Shown here piece by piece: positions 13,701 to 23,700 of a DNA stretch of 64,000 nucleotides. Position 1 is the stretch's first letter, and the number at the start of each line of letters is the position of its first letter. Origin of the DNA: Hypericum androsaemum (taxonomy: Eukaryota; Streptophyta; Magnoliopsida; Malpighiales; Hypericaceae); NCBI GenBank assembly GCA_963995505.1, contig OZ023181.1:13016221-13080220 (forward strand), in the 5' to 3' direction. Below the pieces are notes generated by a model. The model did no database searches. It saw only the letters and a program-made list of their open reading frames with translations, and had not been told where the DNA came from. Position numbers and translations under genes: made by a program.

Positions 13701-14530
13701 TCCTTATCTTACCTTTTCCTTGCTTTTCTTGGCTTTTCTTGCTTTTTCTTACCTTATCTCGCCTTACCTTGCCTTATCTTGCCTTTTCTTGCCTTTTCTT
13801 GACTTTTCTTGCCTTTCCTTGCATTTTCCTTGCCTTTTCTTGCCATTTCCTTGCCTTTTCTGCCTTCTATTGTCTTTTATTACCTCTTCTTGCCTTTTCC
13901 ATCCCTTTCTTGCCTTATCTTTCCTTATCTTGCCTTTCTTGCCTTATCTTTCCTTATCTTCCCTTTTCCTTGCCTTTTCTTAGCTTATCTTATCTTTTCT
14001 TGCCTTATCTTTCCTTATCTTGCCGTTTCCTTGCCTTTTCTTGCCTATTCCTGCATTTTCTTTGCCTTTTCTTGCCTTCTCTTTCATTTTCTAGTCTTTT
14101 CTTATCTTATCTTTCCTTTTTTTGCCTTTTCTTGGCTTTTCGTTGCCTTTTCTTGCCTTACCTTTTCTTGTCTTGCCTTACCTTGCCTTATCTATTCTTT
14201 TCTTTCCTTATCTTGCGTTTTCTTTGCTTATCTTGCCTTTTCCTTGACTTTTCTTGCATTTTCCTGCATTTTCTTAGCCTCTTCTTGCCTTATCTTGCCT
14301 TTTCTTTCCTTATCTTGCCTTTTCCTTGCCATTTCTTTTCTTTTCTTTTCTTTCCTCTTCTTGCCGTTTCTTGCCCTATCTTGCCTTTTCTTTCCTTATC
14401 TTACCTTTTCCTTGTTGTTTCTTGCCTTTTCTTGCCTTTTATCTCCTTTTATTGCATTTTCTTACCTTTTCTTGCCTTATCTTGTCTTATCTTACCTTTT
14501 TCTTTCCTTATCTTGCCTTTTCCTTACCTT

Positions 14531-14730
14531 TTCTTGCCTTATCTTGCCTATTTTTGCCTTGTCTTGCCTTATCATATCTTTTCTTTCCTTATCCTACCAT
14601 TTCCTTGCGTTTCTTGCCTTATCTTACATTTTCTTGCCTTATCTTGCCTATTTTTGCCTTGTCTTGCCTTATCATATCTTTTCTTTCCTTATCTTACCAT
14701 TTCCTTGCGTTTCTTGCCTTATCTTACCTT
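14531..14730 (+). repeat. Tandem 100-bp duplication (10 monomers) within the satellite
   Basis: Two adjacent copies lie exactly 100 bp apart: ATCTTGCCTATTTTTGCC starts at 14541 and again at 14641, and both are followed by the same rare variants (TTATCATATC, then CCATTTCCTTGCGTTTC). Only a few mismatches separate them, such as ATCCTACC versus ATCTTACC. The spacing equals ten monomers, which fits unequal exchange or slippage in register with the 10-bp unit. Confidence 0.85.
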
Positions 14731-16269
14731 TTCTTTCCTTATCTTGCCTTTTCTTGCCTTTTTTGCCTTTTATTATCTTTTCTTGCCTCTTCTTGCCCTT
14801 TCTTGCCTTATCTTCCTTTTTCTTTCCTTATCTTGCCTTTTCCTTTCCATTTCTTGCCTTATCTTGTCTTTTCTTGCCTTATCTTGCCTTTTCTTTCCTT
14901 ATCTTGCATTTTCCTTGCCTTTTCTTGCCTTTTCCTCCATTTTCTTTGCCTTTTCTTGCCTTCTCTTGCATTATCTTGCCTTTTCTTTCCTTATCTTGCA
15001 TTTTCCTTACCTTTTCTTGACTTTTCTTGTCTTTCCTTTCCTTTTCTTCGCTTTTCCTTACCTTTTCTTGGCTTTTCCTTACTTTTCCTTGCCTTATCTT
15101 TCCTTATCTAGCATTTTCTTGCCCAATCTTGCCTTTTCTTGCCCTATGTTGCCTTTTCTTTCCTTACCTTGCCTTATTTTGTCTTTTCTTGCCTTATCTT
15201 GCCTTTTTGTTGCCTTTTCTTGCATTTTCCTGCATTTTCTTTTCCTCTTCTTGCCTTATCTTGCCTTTTCATTCCTTATCTTGCCTTTTCCTTGCCTTTT
15301 CTTTTCTTTTCTTTCCTTTTCTTGCCATTTCTTGCCTTATCTTACCTTTTCTTTCCTTATCTTGCCTTTTCCTTGTCTTTTCTTGCCTAATCTTGCCTTT
15401 TCCTTGCCTTTTCCTTTCCTTTTCTACATTTTATTGTCTTTTCTTGCCTCTTCCTGCCTTTTCCAAGCCTTTTTCTACCTTTTCTTGCCCTTTGCTTTCC
15501 TTATCTTCCCTTAACTTGCCTTTTATTTCCTTATCTTGCCTTTTCCTTGCCATTTCTTGCCATATCTTGCCTTTTCAAATCTTTTCTTGCCTTTTCTTTC
15601 CTTCTCTCACCTTTTCCATGCCTTTTCTTGTATTTTACTAAATTTTCTTCGCCTCTTCTTGCCTTATCTTGCCTTTTCTTTCCTGATCTTGCCTTTTCCT
15701 TTCCTTTTCTTGCCTTTTCTTTTATTTTCTTTCCTTTTCTTGCCGTTTCTTGCCTTATCTTCCATTTTCTTTCCTTATCTTGCCTTTTCCTTGCCGTTTC
15801 TTACCTTTTCTTGCCTTTTCTTTCCTTTTATTTCATTTTCTTTCCTTATCTTGCCTTATCTTACCTTTTTCTTTGCTTATCCTGCCTTTTCCTTACCTTT
15901 TCTTGCCTTATCTTGCCTATTTTTGTCTTATCTTGCCTTTTCCTTATCTTTTCTTTCCTTATCTTGCCATTTCCTTGCGTTTCTTGCCTTTTCATGCTTT
16001 ATCTTCCCTTTTCTTTCCTTATCTTGCCATTTCTTGCCATATCTTTCTTTTTCTTGACTTTTCTTGCCTTCTCTTGCCTACTCTTAGCTTATGTTTCCTT
16101 ATCTTGCCTTTTCCTTGCCCTTTCTTGCCTTATCTTGCCTTAGCTTGCCTTTTCTTACATTTTCTACCTTTTATTATCTTTTCTTACCTTATCTTTGCCT
16201 TTTCTTGCCTTTTCTTTCTTTATCTTGCCTTTTCCTTGCCTTTTCTTTCCTTACCTTGCCTTATCTTGC

Positions 16270-16274
16270 CTTTT
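16270..16274. repeat. Target site duplication of element 1 (left copy, CTTTT)
   Basis: CTTTT directly precedes the TGATGTACGC terminus of the left LTR and matches the five bases after the right LTR at 20794-20798. It is part of the satellite, and removing the element plus one copy restores the satellite reading across the site. Confidence 0.85.
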
Positions 16275-17800
16275 TGATGTACGCAAAATTGCGAACAATT
16301 AAACGCACAAGTAAATAGTATAATGGTAAGTAAGGTTGTTAGAACTACGGGTTGAACACTAAATCAAGGCAAGTAATTGTGTGAAGCGGGAAAATTAAAG
16401 TTTTATAATGATTGTGAAAGGTCGCAAGTAAATAAACGAGATCGAAAACGTAAATAAAAGACGAGTTGTAAATCAATGGAGATAAACGAGCACGATACCC
16501 TTATGGACTACCCATCTATGTTGAGACTATGGTTTTTATGAAGTTCTAACTAGTACCCGGAGTGTTCTAATACATCTCCCTAACGCTTCCGCTCATTAGG
16601 ATGACAAAACTAAGCTAGAGTAGTTCGTGATTACTAACCAACGCTTTCGCTCATTAATTAGACCAAGAACTAAACTAAACTCAATTATGAAGTTAACTCC
16701 TATCAGGTTATCCCTTAGTATCAAGATTCCTCATTAATACTTTAAGATATGTCAATTGACTCTTCTGTTGATTCTAATGCCTTCCGGTCCATTATTATCA
16801 ACTAAATATCATAATCTAAGTGATCAAGTTAGATTAAGCATTAAGATCAACAATTGACAACTACTACGAAAGATAATCAAACCATAGCTAACATAGACGA
16901 GTAATCACATAATTAGGGCATCGCACTCACAAGATAATTACTCGCTAAGCATGTTAACAAAGAACAATAGAGTAATGAAGAACATGATAGCAATTAACAT
17001 AAAGGTAGAGATAGAGAAAGCTTAGTCGTGATGATCAAGCCTTGCAAATCCCTTCCTCGAAGCTAACTGAAATCGCGGCTTTATTAAGCTCCAAGGCTGT
17101 GTCAAGTTGCCGTTGTCCAAAAATGTCTCCCAAAAATTGGTTTACCTAAGAAACTAAGGGCTATATATAGCCAAAAGTCTAACTAGAAATTAGGAAAACC
17201 TAGAGGAGGTTAAGCTAAATTGGAAGTATTGCTGGCCAAGTAATAATATAAAATAATATAACTTAAGTCCTAAGGCCGAAACAGGAGGCTAAAAGTCGAA
17301 TATAACTAAAATAAATCGAGTCTCCATGTAAAAAGGAAGTCTGAAAAAACCCATCGTCGAGGCCTGGCGCCCGCCAACTGAACCTTCTGTAACAGACTTG
17401 GCGCCCGCCAAATATTTGGCGCTCGCCGGGTCGCTAATCAGCTTTGTCACATCTTTGTATTTTACAGTTTTGACTCTCTTCTACTTTGAATTTGGCTTCG
17501 ACTATTAAAGACGAAATGTAGATCTTTCTTCAAGCTTTCCAACGGTATCTGATTTTATACAATCGGACACTCGAGCAGAAAGTTATGACTCTTGCAATAT
17601 GGTCTCTCGAATTTACCCCTCGAACGACCTTCATTGAGCTCCAATTTCCTACAAAATATGACGATGGGTAGAAATCTATTCCCGAACATAAATATACTAA
17701 AACGATCATAAGAATTGACATGACATAATAAATATAACTCAAAATATGACTAAACATACACGAAACATATGACAAAATATGAGCATTTACACACTCATCA
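16275..17800 (-). repeat. Element 1 3' LTR (complete, 1526 bp)
   Basis: The LTR runs from TGATGTACGC at the left to ACACTCATCA at 17800, giving TGATG/CATCA inverted termini. Its right 854 bp (16947-17800) match 19921-20793. It contains GGCGCCCGCC/GGCGCTCGCC motifs near 17366-17430 and a symmetric CTATATATAG at 17161-17170. Compared with the other copy it lacks about 19 bp near 17371, between two GCC-type short repeats, consistent with a slippage deletion. No coding region is seen; a 93-residue frame at 17530-17811 on the minus strand is not recognisable. Confidence 0.9.
17161..17170 (-). promoter_or_regulatory. Putative LTR TATA box, 3' LTR copy
   Basis: CTATATATAG lies inside GGCTATATATAGCC, a 14-bp perfect palindrome about 635 bp into the LTR in element orientation, a plausible place for the U3 promoter. 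It is retained in the other LTR at 20135-20144. Being palindromic, it gives no strand information by itself; the minus strand is inferred from the element. Confidence 0.5.
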
Positions 17801-17811
17801 CACCCCCACAC
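17801..17811 (-). promoter_or_regulatory. Element 1 polypurine tract
   Basis: On the minus strand the sequence GTGTGGGGGTG lies directly against the TGATGAGTG start of the LTR. This is the expected position of the plus-strand DNA primer in LTR retrotransposons. Just upstream, minus strand, is TTGAGGACAAGCAAGG, a string I associate with plant Ty3/gypsy 3' regions. It fixes the element orientation as minus. Confidence 0.75.
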
Positions 17812-19626
17812 TCATTTCCTTGCTTGTCCTCAAGTAAGGCGCATCAGACACACCCCAATATTTCATAATCTTATTAAAAGACCACCCCACGACCGAGTAG
17901 TATACTTACCTGAGCACAAGGACTAAGAACATGTAGACACCGCATCTTCAATAGTTTAACCCAGTTTTCGCACTTAGTAGATTACACTAGAATGTTGACC
18001 ACTCAGAGGTTCAGAAATTTAAGCTCACATATATGAGTAGTCAACTACCTATCACTCGCGTACACATTCGGGATCTCAAAGTTTCATACGTCTCACTCAG
18101 TGGTGCCTCGATAAATGCAGGGCTCATGATTAATGGGACTTTTCATTAGGTTGTAATGGGGTTAGGGTCAGGTGAGGATAAAATATGGGAGAAGTAGCTA
18201 AACCACCTGGCCGAGGAGCTCACAACAATGTTCTAGCTCTCGTCTATTCTAAACATCTCAAACTATATCTAATATGCACTCATCCCAAGATTACACCCGA
18301 ATCTTATTGACCAAATAGCTCGAGCTGTGCCATTTATTCACTTTCCAACCTCTTTCCAAACTTTCCACTTTCCCTCATTCAACGTTTGTTCCATTTCCAA
18401 CTTTTCCATTCCCTTTTCATCACTTTTTCACCTTTTTTCACGTCTTTTCCTTCACTTCTCGCTTTTTTTCTCCTTTCTTTTTTTACCCTTTTTTTCTTTT
18501 CACTTTTCACAACCTTCCTCAATCACATCCATTCATCACATTACACATCAAAGGCAACTCGGCTTCTTTGTTGGCCTCATTTCTACCCATTTTCCCCATT
18601 GTTCATTCCCAAGCTATTCTACCAAATGAACCCTTACAACAATACCCCGAAGATTAAGACCTAATGCATCCTCGGACCAAAGTGATCAAAGGTGGGTAAG
18701 ATTGTGAATATAGGGCTTGAATATTGGCTTACATATAATATTTCAAAGAAAAAGGCTTAAGCTCAACGTGTTTAAACAAGGGATATACAGGGTTTTCAGC
18801 TCTAAGGCTCTAGGCTCAAAATCAAAGATGGCCCCCGTCCTGTCACTTACACCCACACCACCAAAACGGTACCAAGTGATGGCATAAAACCCGATGACTG
18901 GAGCAATGTAGGCACCTCATGCTATGCGAAGATGGTTGTCTCCTCCTTCGGCTCTAAAATCTCACAAGGTCACTCATCAATGCCACTTGTATAATCTACC
19001 ATGAGCAACCACTAACCTAAACAACCAAGGGTGTTGTTCCTACACGTCTTTACTCATCGTGTTCAAACTTGATTCCTAACAAGGTATGGGATTTAACTTC
19101 TAACAAAAGTTCAAAATTCGAGGGGCTCTCATCATCTGCTTTTGACACCACTTCATTCACAAACAAACACACTCCTAAATTCAGACCTAGACTCGATCAC
19201 ATACGCCAAACCGAAACAAAAATGCACGTTGACCCCCCCATACTTCTTAAACACATTGTCCTCAATGTAGGGGACACAAGCAAACAGCACAGCATAGAAA
19301 CAAAGACCACAAGGACATAACAGACACTACGATAACAGACAATAAGAAAGGGAAGGGATTGGTACTGCCCGTCAATCGTCGGTGGGAGGCGGTGGGGAAA
19401 GTTGGTGGGGTTTTGCTCTAACTGCCTTTTTGCGCAACAAAGTTTGTGTCTGGACTGGCAAATTCTACTGCAGCTCAATTTTTCTCATTTTGAAACCTCC
19501 TGCAAAGGCCAGTAAAATACTAAATAAATATAACAATACTGAAACAAACACAAAATATAAAGAAAACTTAAATACTAAACGTGCTAATTTAGAGTCGTTA
19601 GCTTGACTTTGTTACTCCCTATGGCA
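17812..19626 (-). other. Element 1 3' untranslated region, no coding capacity seen
   Basis: About 1.8 kb between the protease remnant and the polypurine tract. Only short unrelated frames occur. On the minus strand GTCAAGCTAACGACTCTAAA lies at 19607-19588 and resembles the sequence commonly found after the integrase stop in plant Ty3/gypsy elements, which suggests the internal deletion joins protease directly to post-integrase sequence. A C/T-rich stretch at about 18330-18530 (purine-rich on the element strand) is the only compositional feature. The region is interpreted as 3' UTR from its position and lack of domains. Confidence 0.6.
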
Positions 19627-19920
19627 CTATAGTGGATGGAGGCGCTTATCGGTTACTTGGAACTCTATTTCATCTGGGCCTATGCGAAAAAGTAGCTTGC
19701 CCTTATGAACATCCACCATTGCATGACAAGTATTGAGGAATGGACGTCCCAGAATCAATGGGTAACTTTCATTGGTAGCATAGTCCAGCACCACAAAATC
19801 TACAGGTACGAGAGACTTGTCGACTTTAATTATCACATCCTCCACGATTCCATGTGGTTTCTTGACTGATTGATCGGCTAGTTGAAGGTACATCTCCTTT
19901 GGCTTGAGGCCTCCAAGTCC
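19627..19920 (-). pseudogene. Ty3/gypsy aspartic protease, C-terminal fragment
   Basis: The minus-strand frame ending at 19627 is 115 residues from the ATG at 19974, but its first 17-18 residues are read from LTR sequence. The remaining roughly 97 residues resemble the C-terminal half of a plant retrotransposon retropepsin. They include LQLADQSVKKPHGIVEDV, VDFVVLD and the flap-end motif LILGRPFL (residues 73-80 of the frame), followed by AMVDVHKGKL. The catalytic D-S/T-G triad, which lies upstream in this family, is absent because the 5' deletion ends here. The protease would normally process Gag-Pol in the virus-like particle. The fragment is inactive, and its fusion to the LTR is a deletion product rather than a gene. 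Confidence 0.85.
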
Positions 19921-20793
19921 AAGCATGTTAACAAAGCACAATAGATTAATGAAGAACATGATAGCAATTAACATAAAGGTAGAGATAGAGAAAGCTTAGT
20001 CGTGATGATCAAGCCTTGCCAATCCCTTTCTCATAGCTAACTGAAATCGCAGCTTTATTAAGCTCCAAGGCTGTGTCAAGTTGCTGTTGTCCAAAAACGT
20101 CTCCCACAAACTGTTTTACCTAAGAAACTAAGGGCTATATATAGCCAAAAGTCTAACTATAAATTAGGAAAACCTAGAGGAGGTTAAGCTAAATTGGAAG
20201 TATTGCTGGCCAAGTAATAATATAAAATAATATAACTTAAGTCCTAAGGATGAGACAGGAGGCTAAAAGTCGAATATAACTAAAATAAATCGAGTCTCCG
20301 TGTAAAAAGGAAGTCCGAAAAAACCCATCGTCGAGGCCTGGCGCCAGCCAATGGAGTTAGCACCCGCCAACTGAACCTTTTGTAACAGACTTGGCGCCCG
20401 CCAAGTATTTGGCGCTCGCCGGGTCGCTGATCAGCTTCATCACATCTTCGTATTTAGCAGTTTTGACCCTCTTTCACTTCGAATTTGGCTTCGACTATAA
20501 AGGACGAAATGTAGATCTTTCTTCAAACTTTCCAACGATATCTCATTTTATACAATCGGACACACGAGCAAAAAGTTATGACTCTTGCAATATAGTCTCT
20601 CGAATTCACCCCTCGAACGACCTTCATTGAGCTCCAATTTCTTACAAAATATGACGATGGGTAGAAATCCATTCACGAACATAAATATACTAAAAATATC
20701 ATAAGAATTGACATGACATAATAAATATAACTCAAAATATGACTAAACATACATAAAACATATGACAAAATATGAGCGTTTACACACTCATCA
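19921..20793 (-). repeat. Element 1 5' LTR, truncated (873 bp)
   Basis: This copy matches 16947-17800 of the complete LTR, starting at AAGCATGTTAAC and ending ACTCATCA. The LTR part equivalent to 16275-16946 (the R/U5 side in element orientation), the primer binding site and the gag start are gone. The U3 end and the CTATATATAG box (20135-20144) remain, so a promoter could in principle survive. Its right end abuts the satellite through the CTTTT duplication. Mismatches to the other LTR are spread along its length. Confidence 0.9.
20135..20144 (-). promoter_or_regulatory. Putative LTR TATA box, 5' LTR copy
   Basis: CTATATATAG is conserved with the 3' LTR copy and again sits within GGCTATATATAGCC. 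If the truncated LTR is still active, transcription would run leftward on the minus strand toward the protease scrap. This is inferred from position only. Confidence 0.45.
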
Positions 20794-20798
20794 CTTTT
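20794..20798. repeat. Target site duplication of element 1 (right copy, CTTTT)
   Basis: CTTTT directly follows the CATCA terminus of the right LTR and equals 16270-16274. The satellite resumes in the same polarity immediately afterwards (CTTTCCTTATCTTGCC). Confidence 0.85.
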
Positions 20799-23700
20799 CT
20801 TTCCTTATCTTGCCTTATCTTGCCTTTTCTTTCCTTATCTTGCCTTTTCCTTGCCATTTCTTGACTTTTCTTGCCTTTTCTTTCCTTATCTTGCCTTTTC
20901 CTTGCCATTTCTTGACTTTTCTTGCCTTTTCTTTCCTTATCTTGCCTTTTCCTTGCCTTTTCTTGCCTTTTCCTAGCCTTTTCTTTTATTTTCTTGCCTT
21001 TTCTTTCCTTATCTTGCCTTTTCCATTTCCTTTCTTGCCTTATATTGCTTTAGCTTACCTTTTCTTGCCATTTCTACCTTTTATTATCTTTTCTTGCCTC
21101 TTCTTGCCTTTCCCATGGCTTTCCCATGCCTTTTCTTGCCCTTTCTTGCCTTATCTTTACTTTTCTTGCCTTATCTTACCTTTTCTTACCTTTTCCTAGC
21201 CTTTTCTTGCCTTTTTTTTCCTTATCTTACCTTTTCCTTGCCATTTCTTGACTTTTCTTACCTTATCTATCCTTATCTTGCGTTGTCTTTCCTTATCTTG
21301 CCTTTTCCTTGCCTTTTCATGCCTTTTCTTGCCTTATCTTTCCTTATCTTGCCTTTTCTTTCATTTTCATGCCTATTCTTGCCTTTTCATGCCTTTTCTT
21401 GCCTTATCTTTCCTTATCTTGCCTTTTTCTTGCCATTTATTGCCTTTTCTTGCCTTTTCTTTTCTTTTCCTTGCCTTTTCTTTCCTATTCATGCCATTTC
21501 TTACATTTTCTTGACTTTTCTTGCCTTATCTTTCCTTATCTTGCCTTTTCCTTTCCCTTTCTTGCCTTATCTTGCTTTAGCTTGCCTTTTCTGCCTTTTA
21601 TTGTCTTTTCTTGCCTCTTCTTGCCTTTTCCATGCCTTTTCCTGCCTTTCCTTGCCCTTTCTTGCCGTATCTTTCCTTTTCTTTCCTTATTTTTTCTTTT
21701 CCTTGCCTTTTCTTGTCTTATCTTATCTTTTCTTACCTTATCTTGGCTTTTGTTTCCTTATCTTGCTTTTTCCTTGCCTTTATTGCATTTTTCTGCATTT
21801 TCTTTTCATGTTCTTCCTTATCCTTCCTTTTCTTTCCTTATCTTGCCTTTTCCTTGCCTTTTCTTGCTGCCTTTTCTTTCCTTAACTTACCTTTTCCTTA
21901 TGTTTCTTGCCTTTTCTTATGTTATCTTGCCTTTTCTTTCCTTATCTTGATTTTTCCTTGCCTTTTCTTGCCTTTTCCTTGCCTTTTCTATCTTTTTCTT
22001 GTCTTTTCTTGCCTTTTCTTACATTTTCCTTGCCATTTCTTGACTTTTCTGGCATTTTCTTTACTTATCTTGCCTTATCTTGTCTTTTCTTTCCTTATCT
22101 TGCCTTTTTCTTGCCTTTTCCTCGCCTTTTCTTACCTTTTCTTGCCGTATCTTTCCCTATCCTGCCTTTTCTTGCCATTTCTTGCCGTATCTTTCCCTTA
22201 TCTTGCCTTACCTTACCATTTTCTTTCCTTATCTTGCCTTTTCCTTAACTTTTCTTGCCTTTGCTTGCCTATTTTTGCCTTTATTTACCTTATATTGCCT
22301 TTTCTTTCCTTATCTTACCTTTTCCTTGTGTTTCTTGCCTTTTCTTGCTATTTCTTGACTTATCTCGCCTTACCTTGCCTTATCTTGCCTTTTCTTGCCT
22401 TATCTTGCCTTTTCTTGCCTTATCTTGCCTTTTCTTGCCTTATCTTGCATTTTCCTTGCTCATCTTGCCTTTTCCTTGCCTTTTCTTGCCTTTTCCTACA
22501 TTTTCCTTGCCTTTTCTTGCCTTTTCCTATATTTTCCTTGCCTTTTCTTGCCTTTTCCATGCCTTTTTCTGCCTTTTCTTGCCCTTTCTTGCCTTATCTT
22601 TCCTTGTCTTGCCTTTTCCTTGCCTTATCTTATCTTTTCTTGCCTTATCTTTCCTTATCTTGCCTTTACCTTTACTTTTCTTGCCTTTTCCTGCATTTTC
22701 TTTGCCTTTTCCTGCATTTTCTTTCCTTTTCTTGCCTTTTCCTTTCCTTTTCTCAGCTTTTCCATGCCTTATCTTTCCTTATCTTGCCTTACATTGCCTT
22801 ATCTGGTCTTTTCTTGGCTTATCTTGTCTTATCTTGCATTTTCTTTGCCATTTCTTTCCTTATCTTGCATTTTCTTGACTTTTCTTAAATTGTCTTTCCT
22901 TTTCTTGACTTATCTTGCCTTTTGTTTCCTTGTCTTGCCTTTTCCTTGTCATTTCTTGCATTATCTCACCATTTCTTACTTTTTTTTGCCAATTTCCTTG
23001 CCTTTTCTTGCTTTTTTTCATTGACTTGCCTTATCTTGCATTTTCTAGACTTATCTTACCTTTTCATTAAGTTTCTTGCCTTTTCTTGCATTATCTCGCC
23101 TTTTCTTTCCTATTCTTGCCTTTTCTCGCCTTTTCTTACCTTATCATGCCTTTCCTTTCCTTTCCTTATCTTACCTTATCATGCCTTTCCTTGCCTTTTC
23201 TTGATTTTTCTTGTCTTTTCTTGCCTTATGCTGTCTTTTCATGCCTTATCTTGCCTTTTCCTTACCATTTCTTGCCTTTTCCTACCTTTTCTTTCCTTTT
23301 CCTTGTCATTTCTTGCCTAATCTTGCCTTTTCTTGCATTTTCTTGCCTTTTCTTACCTTTCCTTACATTTTCCTGCCTTATTTTGCCTTATCTTGCCTTT
23401 TTTTCCTTATCTTTCCTTTTCCTTGCCTTTTCTTGCCATTCCTTGGCCTTTCTTATCTTGCCTTTTCCTTGCCTTTTCTTTCCTTTTCATGCCTTTTCTT
23501 GCATTTTTCCCTTATATTGACTTTTTATCCCTTTTCTTTCTTTTTCTTGCCTTATCTCGCCTTATCTTGCCTTTTATTGACTTTTCTTTCCTTAACTTTC
23601 CTTTTATTGCCTTTTCTTTCCTTATCTTGCCTTCTATTATCTTTTCTTGCCTTTTCTTACATTATCTTGCCTTTTCTTGCCTTTTCTTACATTATCTTGC

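Larger units (their letters stand above)
4741..16274 (+). repeat. 10-bp satellite array, pyrimidine-rich strand on top
   Basis: This is a continuous array of CTTGCCTTTT-type monomers. A frequent local pattern is the 20-bp dimer CTTGCCTTTTCTTTCCTTAT, with CTTGCCATTT, CTTGACTTTT and CTTACCTTTT as other common variants. An extra C often gives an 11-bp unit (TTTTCCTTGCC). Higher-order repeats are visible, including a period near 1.38 kb (for example TTAACTTACC followed by TTGTGTTTC near 11.9 kb and again near 13.3 kb), an exact 100-bp duplication at 14531-14730, and a 5.55-kb-spaced copy (about 9.95-10.6 kb and 15.5-16.1 kb). The array ends exactly where element 1 inserted. No gene is seen; all long open frames are repeat by-products. 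Confidence 0.97.
16275..20793 (-). mobile_element. Element 1: deleted Ty3/gypsy-like LTR retrotransposon in the satellite
   Basis: The element is 4519 bp, on the minus strand and flanked by CTTTT duplications. In element orientation it consists of a truncated 5' LTR (20793-19921), a protease C-terminal fragment (about 19920-19627), a long 3' untranslated region, a polypurine tract (17811-17801) and an intact 3' LTR (17800-16275). LTR ends are TGATG...CATCA. The primer binding site, gag, most of protease, reverse transcriptase, RNase H and integrase are missing, so it cannot move by itself. Plant Ty3/gypsy elements of the Athila/Tat group have this kind of protease, a long 3' untranslated region and a GTGTGGGGGTG tract before the LTR; that clade placement is tentative. 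Comparing the two LTRs by eye over about 850 bp gives roughly 6 percent mismatch, so the insertion is not recent. Confidence 0.88.

Noticed and set aside
12992..15514. 840-residue top-strand open frame, and other long frames such as 724 residues at 8337-10511
   Set aside because: The protein is a degenerate Leu/Phe/Ser/Cys/Pro decapeptide repeat that equally appears in the other two frames. It is the direct translation of the 10-bp satellite, not a gene.
18327..18664. Ser/Phe-rich frames of 92-100 residues
   Set aside because: They lie in a C/T-rich stretch of the element 1 3' untranslated region, overlap each other in different frames and oppose the element's strand.
19627..19974. Intact 115-residue protease-like gene
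   Set aside because: The first 17-18 residues come from LTR sequence and the catalytic aspartate region is missing, so it is a truncated remnant.
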